From: an uncultured Lachnospiraceae bacterium
Lineage (GTDB): Bacteria > Bacillota > Clostridia > Lachnospirales > Lachnospiraceae
Length of the DNA stretch: 8,483 bases
Reading direction: 5' to 3'
Assembly: GCA_947651335.1 (NCBI GenBank)
Contig: CANSYV010000048.1
Location: 1 to 8,483, forward strand
Part shown: piece after piece, positions 1 to 6,010 of the stretch
Layout: the number at the start of each line of letters is the position of its first letter
How positions within the stretch are numbered: position 1 is the stretch's first letter
Notes under the pieces: model-generated
What the model was told of the DNA's origin: nothing
Databases searched by the model: none
Seen by the model: only the letters and a program-made list of their open reading frames with translations
Made by a program: the position numbers and the translations under genes

Positions 1-808
1 GGTTCCTTCCGCAGAGTTGGCTGAGGGTCTGGAACAGGCGAAAGAAAAAGAAATTCCTGTCATTTCCTATGACCGCCTGGTTATGGACACCGACGCGGTG
101 GACTATTACGCAGGATTCGATAATCTGCAGGCTGGAAGGCAGATTGGAGAATATATTGTTCAGGAAAAGAATCTGGAAAAGATTTCTTCCGACGACAAAT
201 CAAAGCCCTGCACCATTGAATTTTTTATGGGAGACCCCCAGGATTACAGTGCAAAAATGGTTCATCAGGGAATCATGGAGGTTTTAAAACCTTATCTGGA
301 TGCCGGTACCCTGGTGTGCAAATCCGGACGGACTAAATTTGAAGACACTGCCATTCTCTATGAATCCCAGGAGACTTCCCAGAAAAACTGCGAAGCACTG
401 CTGGACGCCAATTATCTGGACGGCCATCTGGACATTGCCTGTACGTCCTCAGACACTCTGGCCTACGGCGTCCGCACAGCCCTGGAGAACAGATCTTACT
501 CCCAGGGAGATGACTGGCCGCTGGTTACCGGGCAGGATGCCCAGCTGTCCGCTGTCACTGACATATTAAGCGGCTATCAGGCAATGTCTGTGTTCCGCGA
601 TACCCGCCAGCTGGCCCAGCAGTGCGCTGACATGGCTGTGGACTGTATGCAGGGCCAGAAACCTGTGACCAATGACAACAAGCAGTATAAAAACGGAACC
701 AAGGCAGTCCCCTCTTATCTGTGCGGTACGGAAATGGTGGACTCGAAAAATTATAAGGATGTCCTTGTGGACAGCGGCTATTACACCAAAGACCAATTAA
801 AACTATAG
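1..808 (+). CDS. chvE: Multiple-monosaccharide ABC transporter substrate-binding protein (ChvE/XylF-like), 3' part
   Basis: This is the C-terminal part of an extracytoplasmic sugar-binding protein of an ABC importer (periplasmic-binding-protein type I fold). The reading frame is open from base 2 with no stop before 808, so the gene starts to the left of the window; the TTG at 17 is an internal Leu, not a start. 268 residues are visible, against roughly 330-380 for the family, so the signal sequence and part of the first lobe are missing. Matches to ChvE as I remember it include the SYDRL motif (Asp24, Arg25 of the visible part), the TGQDA motif (Asp179), the stretch NGTKAVPSYL and the closing motif DSGYYTKDQLKL. 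By analogy with ribose-binding protein, the Asp-Arg pair and the GQDA Asp would contact the sugar; this is inference. The gene is followed at once by a terminator and a convergent gene, so any ATPase and permease partners must lie upstream or elsewhere. The exact sugar cannot be told. Confidence 0.9.
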   Translation, partial: VPSAELAEGLEQAKEKEIPVISYDRLVMDTDAVDYYAGFDNLQAGRQIGEYIVQEKNLEKISSDDKSKPCTIEFFMGDPQDYSAKMVHQGIMEVLKPYLDAGTLVCKSGRTKFEDTAILYESQETSQKNCEALLDANYLDGHLDIACTSSDTLAYGVRTALENRSYSQGDDWPLVTGQDAQLSAVTDILSGYQAMSVFRDTRQLAQQCADMAVDCMQGQKPVTNDNKQYKNGTKAVPSYLCGTEMVDSKNYKDVLVDSGYYTKDQLKL

Positions 809-850
809 ATAATTCGTAAATAATCGCTGCGGACTTCGGACTTGAGAAAC

Positions 851-919
851 AAAAAGGACTGTGGGAAAACGAATACACCATATATGGTGCAGGTCAGTTA
901 TTCCCCCACAGTCCTTTTT
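851..919. terminator. Long bidirectional terminator hairpin between chvE and carB
   Basis: A perfect 15-bp inverted repeat (851-865 with 905-919) starts with five A and ends with five T, so the transcript from either strand ends in a U tract. Inside it lies a second arm pair (871-875 with 899-903) and a perfect 14-bp palindrome, CACCATATATGGTG (876-889), which would fold as a 5-bp stem with a TATA loop. The position, 43 bases after the sugar-binding gene and 75 bases past the carB stop on the other strand, fits a shared rho-independent terminator. The inner structure is more elaborate than termination needs. The rest of 809-993 holds nothing else I can support. Confidence 0.88.
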
Positions 920-993
920 CTATACTCAGTTATTGTACCCTGTTTTTCAGCTTCCTTGCTGCTGAACAAAATGCCGCCGCAGGGTCGTCGGAA

Positions 994-3900
994 CTATTTA
1001 TCATGAATCTGTCCGTGCAGTTCCTGCAGAGAGCTCACCTGTCCGCTCTCGTGTGTCCGCACATAAAAGATTCCGCTGGCTGTTGCCCGGGCCGCGGCAA
1101 TGGTGGTCATATAGGGAACCCTCGCCTTCACTGCCGCCTTTCTGAGATAACTGTCGTCATTGACGCTGTCTTTGCCCACCGGAGAATTGATAATCAAATC
1201 AAACTCCCCATTGGTAATCATATCCAGCACATGAGGCCGTCCCTCGTACAGCTTTTTCACCAGACGGGCCGGGATGCCTGCCTCTTGTATCAGTTCACAG
1301 GTAGCTCCCGTGGCGGCAATCTCAAAGCCGCACTCATGGAAATGCTTCGCCACTTCCGCCACTTCCGCTTTGTCCTTCCTGTTCACAGAAATCAAAACCT
1401 TTCCCTTCAGAGGCAGTTTCATACCCGCCGCCTCCTGCGCCTTATAGAAAGCCTCTCCGTAAAAATCAGACAGACCCAGCACTTCTCCTGTGGAGCGCAT
1501 CTCCGGCCCCAGAATCGGGTCCACTTCCTGGAACATATTGAAGGGGAACACCGCCTCTTTCACCCCGTAGTAGGGAATGTTCTGTTCTTTCAGTTCCGGC
1601 ACCGGAGACGGCCTGCCTGTCAGCTGGGAGGTGATAATCTCCGTGGCCAGGGGAACCATGCGTATATTGCAGACTTTCGATACCAGAGGCACCGTGCGGG
1701 ACGCTCTCGGGTTGGCCTCCAGCACGTAGACACGCCCGTTCTCGATGGCGTACTGCATATTCATCAGCCCTTCCACATGCATCTCCTCTGCGATTTTCCG
1801 GGTGTATTCCTTGATGGTCTTCACATTCTCCTCAGAAATGTGTACAGAAGGAATAATACAGGCGGAATCACCGGAATGCACCCCCGCCAGCTCTATGTGT
1901 TCCATAACCGCAGGCACAAAGGCATGGGTGCCGTCGCTGATGGCATCGGCCTCGCACTCTGTGGCATGGTTCAGAAAACGGTCGATGAGAATGGGACGGT
2001 CAGGAGTCACGCCCACAGCCGCATTCATATACTGGGTCATGCTTTCTTCATCATAGACCACTTCCATACCCCGGCCTCCCAGCACATAAGAGGGCCGTAC
2101 CATCACCGGATAGCCAATTTTCTCCGCGATTTTAAGCGCTTCTGCCACATCAGCCGCCATGCCGGACTCAGGCATGGGAATCTGCAGCTTATCCATCATG
2201 GCCCGGAAGCTGTCCCTGTCTTCCGCCATATCAATGACAGACGGGGAAGTTCCTAATATGCGGACCCCGTTTTTCTCCAGGTCTGCCGCCAGATTCAGCG
2301 GCGTCTGGCCGCCAAACTGGGCAATAACGCCCACAGGCTTCTCTTTCCTGTAGATACTCAGCACATCCTCCAGGGTCAGCGGCTCAAAATACAGCTTGTC
2401 CGAAGTATCATAGTCCGTGGATACCGTCTCTGGATTACAGTTTACAATAATGGTCTCAAAGCCCAGCTTCTTCAGCGCCAGAGAGGCATGGACACAACAG
2501 TAGTCAAACTCGATTCCCTGACCAATACGGTTGGGGCCGCCCCCCAGAATCATAATCTTTGGTTTTCCCTCTGACACCGGGTTCTTATCCGGAGCATTGT
2601 AAGTAGAATAATAGTAAGCGCTGTCCTGGGTTCCGCTTACATGAACCCCCTCCCATGCTTCCTCCACACCCAGATTTGTCCTCTGGTTACGGATGTCCTC
2701 CTCTGGAACTTCCAGAAGCTGGCTGATATATTTATCGGAGAAACCGTCTTTCTTGGCAGCTGTGAGCAGTTCGTCCGGCAAAGCGCTGCCCCGGAATGTG
2801 AGAATCTGTTCTTCTTCCTCCACCAGCTCTTTCATCTGTTCAATGAAATACCGTTTTACTTTGGTAATCTCATAGATTTCCTCCACAGACGCGCCCTTTC
2901 TCAGAGCCTCATACATGACAAAATGCCGCTCACTGGAAGGGGTAATCAGCATGCGCAGCAGCTCTTCCTTTGTCAAAGTGTCAAAATTTTTGGCATGGCC
3001 CAGCCCGTAACGCCCGGTCTCCAGACTGCGGATGGCCTTCTGGAAAGCCTCTTTGTAGGTTTTTCCAATGCTCATAACCTCGCCCACGGCCCGCATCTGT
3101 GTCCCCAGCTTGTCCTCCACTCCTTTGAATTTCTCAAAGGCCCAGCGGGCGAACTTGATCACCACATAATCCCCGTCAGGCACATAACGGTCCAGGGTGC
3201 CGTACTTTCCGCAGGGAATGTCTTTCAGTGTGAGCCCTGCCGCCAGCATGGCCGATACCAGCGCAATGGGAAACCCTGTGGCCTTGGATGCCAGCGCCGA
3301 AGAACGGGATGTCCTGGGGTTAATCTCAATGACCACCACCCTGTCAGACACCGGGTCATGGGCAAACTGCACATTGGTGCCCCCGATTACCTGTACAGAT
3401 TCCACAATCCGGTAAGCCTGTTCCTGGAGCCGCTTCTGGCATTCCTCGGAAATGGTCAGCATGGGGGCCGCACAGAAAGAGTCGCCTGTGTGCACGCCCA
3501 GCGGGTCGATATTTTCAATGAAGCAGACTGTGATCATATTGTTCTCGGAATCTCTGACCACCTCCAGCTCCAGCTCCTCCCATCCCAGGATGGATTCTTC
3601 CACCAGCACCTGCCCCACCAGACTGGCCTGAAGCCCACGGGCGCAGACAGTTTTCAGTTCCTCTTTATTGTAGACAAGTCCGCCGCCTGCACCGCCCATG
3701 GTATAGGCAGGGCGCAGCACCACCGGATACCCCAGACGCCCGGCTATCTGAAGCGCTTCCTCCACACTGTAAGCCACTTCACTGCGGGCCATCTCAATGC
3801 CCAGCTTGTCCATTGCATTCTTAAACTCAATACGGTCTTCTCCCCGCTCAATGGCATCCACCTGGACCCCGATTACCTTTACCCCATACTTTTCCAGAAT

Positions 3901-4218
3901 CCCCTCTTTATGAAGCTCTGCACAGAGATTCAGTCCAGACTGGCCGCCCAGGTTGGGGAGCAGGGCATCGGGACGCTCTTTCCTGATGATTCTCTCCAGC
4001 CTCTCCACATTCAAAGGCTCAATGTACGTCACATCCGCCATCTCCGGGTCTGTCATAATCGTGGCGGGATTGGAATTCACCAGCACAATCTCGTAGCCCA
4101 GACTGCGCAGCGCCTTACACGCCTGCGTGCCCGAATAGTCAAATTCACATGCCTGCCCGATGATAATCGGACCAGAACCAATAATCAGTACTTTGTGTAT
4201 GTCTGTTCGTTTCGCCAT
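994..4218 (-). CDS. carB: Carbamoyl-phosphate synthase large subunit
   Basis: CarB makes carbamoyl phosphate from bicarbonate, two ATP and ammonia passed on from the glutaminase subunit CarA, feeding pyrimidine and arginine synthesis in the cytosol. Counted from the chosen start it has 1074 residues, the usual length (E. coli 1073). Domain order is complete: first ATP-grasp half (about 1-393, GSGPIIIGQACEFDYSG near the start, ligands Glu298 and Asn300 in EINPRTSRSS), linker/oligomerisation domain (about 394-545), second ATP-grasp half (from about 554, GGGPNRIGQGIEFDY; Glu834 and Asn836 in EANPRASRT), then the MGS-like allosteric domain (about 940-1074). The start at 4218 (MAKRTD) is preferred over the ATG at 4242: it has AAAGGAG six bases upstream and matches the family N-terminus, whereas the earlier ATG lacks a ribosome binding site and lies about 9 bases from the predicted transcript start. 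carA is not adjacent: the next gene upstream is divergent, the one downstream convergent. No frameshift is seen. Confidence 0.98.
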   Translation of the reverse strand: MAKRTDIHKVLIIGSGPIIIGQACEFDYSGTQACKALRSLGYEIVLVNSNPATIMTDPEMADVTYIEPLNVERLERIIRKERPDALLPNLGGQSGLNLCAELHKEGILEKYGVKVIGVQVDAIERGEDRIEFKNAMDKLGIEMARSEVAYSVEEALQIAGRLGYPVVLRPAYTMGGAGGGLVYNKEELKTVCARGLQASLVGQVLVEESILGWEELELEVVRDSENNMITVCFIENIDPLGVHTGDSFCAAPMLTISEECQKRLQEQAYRIVESVQVIGGTNVQFAHDPVSDRVVVIEINPRTSRSSALASKATGFPIALVSAMLAAGLTLKDIPCGKYGTLDRYVPDGDYVVIKFARWAFEKFKGVEDKLGTQMRAVGEVMSIGKTYKEAFQKAIRSLETGRYGLGHAKNFDTLTKEELLRMLITPSSERHFVMYEALRKGASVEEIYEITKVKRYFIEQMKELVEEEEQILTFRGSALPDELLTAAKKDGFSDKYISQLLEVPEEDIRNQRTNLGVEEAWEGVHVSGTQDSAYYYSTYNAPDKNPVSEGKPKIMILGGGPNRIGQGIEFDYCCVHASLALKKLGFETIIVNCNPETVSTDYDTSDKLYFEPLTLEDVLSIYRKEKPVGVIAQFGGQTPLNLAADLEKNGVRILGTSPSVIDMAEDRDSFRAMMDKLQIPMPESGMAADVAEALKIAEKIGYPVMVRPSYVLGGRGMEVVYDEESMTQYMNAAVGVTPDRPILIDRFLNHATECEADAISDGTHAFVPAVMEHIELAGVHSGDSACIIPSVHISEENVKTIKEYTRKIAEEMHVEGLMNMQYAIENGRVYVLEANPRASRTVPLVSKVCNIRMVPLATEIITSQLTGRPSPVPELKEQNIPYYGVKEAVFPFNMFQEVDPILGPEMRSTGEVLGLSDFYGEAFYKAQEAAGMKLPLKGKVLISVNRKDKAEVAEVAKHFHECGFEIAATGATCELIQEAGIPARLVKKLYEGRPHVLDMITNGEFDLIINSPVGKDSVNDDSYLRKAAVKARVPYMTTIAAARATASGIFYVRTHESGQVSSLQELHGQIHDK

Positions 4219-4224
4219 GTTCTT

Positions 4225-4231
4225 CTCCTTT
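4225..4231 (-). promoter_or_regulatory. Ribosome binding site of carB (decides the start)
   Basis: On the minus strand AAAGGAG stands six bases before the ATG at 4216-4218. It selects MAKRTD as the N-terminus over the in-frame ATG at 4240-4242, eight codons upstream, which has no Shine-Dalgarno match. Confidence 0.88.
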
Positions 4232-4257
4232 TCAACAACCATTCAACCGTTCTACTT

Positions 4258-4286
4258 ATTATAATCAACCTGGAGAAAAACGGCAA
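4258..4286 (-). promoter_or_regulatory. Promoter of carB
   Basis: On the minus strand, TTGCCG (4281-4286, 4 of 6 matches to the -35 consensus) and a perfect TATAAT (4258-4263) are separated by exactly 17 bases. Transcription would begin near 4251 and leave a leader of only about 33 bases, too short for a PyrR-type attenuator. Housekeeping sigma-A type by sequence; not tested. Confidence 0.75.
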
Positions 4287-4333
4287 TAGGAAAACGAATG
4301 ATTGCGAAAGATTACAGAAAGTTTTCCCGGCGC

Positions 4334-4362
4334 TTTCCAAACCTGCCCGCCAGTGATATAAT
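4334..4362 (+). promoter_or_regulatory. Promoter of the TauE/SafE-family gene, extended -10
   Basis: TTTCCA (4334-4339, 4 of 6) and a perfect TATAAT (4357-4362) are 17 bases apart, and the -10 is preceded by TGA, an extended -10 motif (TGn). The transcript would start near 4369 and reach the ATG at 4407 through AAGGAG (4395-4400, six bases spacing). It is divergent to the carB promoter; the two -35 elements are 47 bases apart. Confidence 0.75.
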
Positions 4363-4406
4363 CATAGTATTATTGCCAAAAACAGCGTCACAAAAAGGAG
4401 TCCAAA

Positions 4407-5123
4407 ATGCTCTGGTGGATAACAGCGTCACTCTGCGCCTTTTTTATCAAAGGCTTATGCGGCTTTGCCAACACGTTAGTGTTCACAACCATATTAAGCT
4501 TTCACACGGCCAACGTAAATATTTCCCCAGTGGAATTGATTCTGGGGTATCCCTCCAATATAATCCTGGCATGGAAAGAGCGCCGGTCCATCCAATGGAA
4601 CATCTGCCTGTCCCTGGCCTGCATGGTAATAGCAGGCAGCATTCCCGGCATTTTATTTTTGAAAAACGCCGATACTGGTATCATCAAGATCATCTTCGGT
4701 ATCATCATCATTTTCATTGGCCTGGAAATGCTGATACGGGAACTGCATTCCCAAAAAACAAAACCATCCAGGGCAGTTTTAATCACCATAGGCATCCTCT
4801 CCGGACTTCTGTGCGGCTTGTATGGAATCGGTGCTCTGCTGGGGGCATATCTGAACAGAGTTACTGATAACACCAGTTCGTTCAAAGCCAATATCTGCAT
4901 GGTCTTCCTGGTGGAAAACACCCTGCGCATGTTTCTATATGCCTGGTGGGGCATCCTGACCTTTGACCTGCTGAAACAGGCCGCCGCTCTCCTGCCGTTT
5001 ATGCTGGCCGGACTGGCACTTGGTATGCTGAGCAGCCGGATACTGGACGAAAAAGCTGTCAGAAAGTGTGTGATTATCATGCTGATGATCTCAGGGGCTG
5101 CTTTAATCCTTAACAGTTTATGA
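4407..5123 (+). CDS. TauE/SafE-family membrane transporter
   Basis: This 238-residue protein is almost wholly hydrophobic, with about eight likely membrane helices (near 3-32, 40-56, 63-85, 90-112, 122-150, 161-184, 189-209, 217-237). It shows the internal two-fold repeat of the TauE/SafE family: a Gly-containing segment at 11-31 (KGLCGFANTLVF) is echoed at 127-148 (TIGILSGLLCGLYGIGALLG), and the family has such a motif at the start of each half. Known members export sulfite, sulfoacetate or related organic anions, but many are uncharacterised, so the substrate here is unknown. The start is well supported by AAGGAG six bases upstream. The first half has fewer glycines than classical members, which suggests a separate subfamily. 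It is divergent from carB and lies 102 bases before the next gene, which has its own probable promoter; no clear terminator is seen between the two. Confidence 0.85.
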   Translation: MLWWITASLCAFFIKGLCGFANTLVFTTILSFHTANVNISPVELILGYPSNIILAWKERRSIQWNICLSLACMVIAGSIPGILFLKNADTGIIKIIFGIIIIFIGLEMLIRELHSQKTKPSRAVLITIGILSGLLCGLYGIGALLGAYLNRVTDNTSSFKANICMVFLVENTLRMFLYAWWGILTFDLLKQAAALLPFMLAGLALGMLSSRILDEKAVRKCVIIMLMISGAALILNSL

Positions 5124-5148
5124 GAAGAATCCCTCTTGTTATATTCTG

Positions 5149-5178
5149 TTGGCACTGCAGCGGAAAATGTGATAAAAT
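5149..5178 (+). promoter_or_regulatory. Probable promoter of the DUF3298 protein gene
   Basis: TTGGCA (5149-5154, 5 of 6) and TAAAAT (5173-5178, 5 of 6) are 18 bases apart, starting 25 bases after the stop of the membrane protein gene. Transcription would begin near 5185. Read-through from the upstream gene is also possible, as no strong terminator separates them. Confidence 0.6.
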
Positions 5179-5210
5179 GACAGAAACTGTATTTATACAA
5201 AACGACTTCC

Positions 5211-5217
5211 AAGGAGG
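5211..5217 (+). promoter_or_regulatory. Ribosome binding site of the DUF3298 gene (decides the start)
   Basis: AAGGAGG is a near-perfect anti-16S match. Two in-frame ATGs follow: 5220, only two bases away and too close, and 5226, eight bases away and well spaced. The second is therefore preferred, giving a protein that begins MKSWNICK. Confidence 0.8.
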
Positions 5218-5225
5218 GGATGATC

Positions 5226-5945
5226 ATGAAATCATGGAACATATGCAAATTATTTCTGCTGGCTGCACTGGTACTGGCCGCATGGTGCAGTACAGGGACT
5301 GCAGAAGTACAGGCATCCGGTATCACTACATCGAACCGATACCCTTACACCATTCACAAGTATACCAAAAATTATGGAACAGGCAAGCCTGTCACAGGCA
5401 GATATGAGTATCAGCTGCCCCAGTTAAAGGGTAAAACAAAAGCAATTAAGAAAATCAACAATGCGCTGAAAAAGGGGTACCGGGCATCTCTAAAAGACAA
5501 AAAAGCCCTTGCCGGGTATGTAGAATCGGCTGGCAAATCCAATTCCGCCATGCAAGGTTCATATTTTTCCACCACATCATGCAAAGTAACCTATAACAAG
5601 CAAAGATATGTATCCTTTTGTTTTCACCATGAATGGTATGCAGGCGGCGTTCATAACGGCTGGACAGACGGAATGACTTTTAATGTCAAAACCGGAAAGA
5701 AATTAACTGTCGCAGACGTAGTGCCCGGAAATGCCAAGGCTGTAAAACAAAAGATTATCAACAAATATTTCAATAAATTTCCTGCAAAGAAATCAGATTC
5801 CTACGCAAGGAAAGAACTGAATCAGATCAAAATCTCCAAATTTCAGTTTTATCTGAAAAACAAAAATGTAATCGTTGGTTTTGGCCCTTATCAGCCAGGC
5901 GGAGGAAACGGCGAATCCCATATTGTCTTAAAGGGTAATTACTAA
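5226..5945 (+). CDS. Secreted, lysine-rich DUF3298 (RsiV C-terminal-like) protein
   Basis: This 239-residue protein (from the second ATG) starts with a signal peptide: a basic end, a hydrophobic core (LFLLAALVLAAW) and a VQA-S cleavage site after residue 30. The Cys in the core is preceded by AAW, a poor lipobox, so it is probably released or loosely wall-bound rather than a lipoprotein. The C-terminal half carries DUF3298 hallmarks: HHEWYAGGVHNGW, then FNVKTGKKLTVADVV, then FYLKNKNVIVGFGPYQPGGG. The part before it may be a DUF4163-like domain. In Bacillus the same fold forms the outer part of the anti-sigma factor RsiV, which binds lysozyme. Here there is no cytoplasmic anti-sigma segment and no sigma factor gene beside it, so it is not an RsiV. 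The mature part has about 32 Lys and 5 Arg against 9 acidic residues, strongly basic. Two Cys, in TSCKV and SFCFHH, could form a disulfide. The function is unknown. Confidence 0.82.
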   Translation: MKSWNICKLFLLAALVLAAWCSTGTAEVQASGITTSNRYPYTIHKYTKNYGTGKPVTGRYEYQLPQLKGKTKAIKKINNALKKGYRASLKDKKALAGYVESAGKSNSAMQGSYFSTTSCKVTYNKQRYVSFCFHHEWYAGGVHNGWTDGMTFNVKTGKKLTVADVVPGNAKAVKQKIINKYFNKFPAKKSDSYARKELNQIKISKFQFYLKNKNVIVGFGPYQPGGGNGESHIVLKGNY

Positions 5946-5968
5946 AGCATTTTTGAAACAGCCTAAAT

Positions 5969-6006
5969 AAAGAGAACCGGCATCCCTGACGATACTGGTT
6001 CTCTTT
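5969..6006. terminator. Bidirectional terminator between the DUF3298 gene and the hybrid kinase gene
   Basis: AAAGAGAACC (5969-5978) pairs with GGTTCTCTTT (5997-6006), extended by a G-U and a G-C pair, with a loop of about 14 bases. On the plus strand the stem ends in a T run (TTTTATATT). On the minus strand it starts five bases after the kinase stop codon and ends in TTTATTT, a weaker T tract. It lies between two convergent genes and probably serves both. Confidence 0.85.
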
Positions 6007-6010
6007 TATA

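Noticed and set aside
4219..4257. PyrR-type attenuator or riboswitch in the carB leader
   Set aside because: The predicted leader is about 33 bases and contains no terminator or antiterminator stems.
864..4299. Eleven-base sequence GGAAAACGAAT found both at 864-874 and at 4289-4299, flanking carB
   Set aside because: Several 11-base repeats are expected by chance in a window this long, and the two copies sit in unrelated contexts (terminator loop and promoter spacer).
2641..4356. Long open frame (571 codons) on the plus strand opposite carB, with another of 417 codons in the same frame at 1003-2256
   Set aside because: It lies antisense to an unambiguous, full-length carB. The predicted protein is rich in His, Leu and Arg without recognisable motifs, typical of an antisense shadow of a codon-biased gene, and I see no ribosome binding site.
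4298..4867. 189-codon plus-strand frame overlapping the start of the TauE/SafE-family gene
   Set aside because: It begins upstream of the promoter, has no ribosome binding site, and encodes a His/Arg-rich sequence without motifs; the overlapping frame at 4407 has the promoter, ribosome binding site and membrane helices.
5124..5148. Possible terminator after the TauE/SafE-family gene
   Set aside because: Only a 4-bp stem (AAGA/TCTT) with a short mixed T stretch is present, too weak to call.
5226..5300. Possible lipoprotein signal at the Cys in LAAWC of the DUF3298 protein
   Set aside because: The residue before Cys is Trp, which does not fit the lipobox (Gly, Ala or Ser expected), and a normal signal peptidase I site (VQA-S) follows.
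4502..5326. 274-codon open frame on the minus strand opposite the TauE/SafE-family gene
   Set aside because: It overlaps a well-supported membrane protein gene and runs into the next gene's signal peptide region. Its composition has no domain logic.
5120..5407. 95-codon plus-strand frame whose start overlaps the TauE/SafE-family gene stop (ATGA)
   Set aside because: The ATGA overlap looked like translational coupling, but no ribosome binding site precedes it, and the frame is out of phase with the DUF3298 gene, which has a strong one and a signal peptide.
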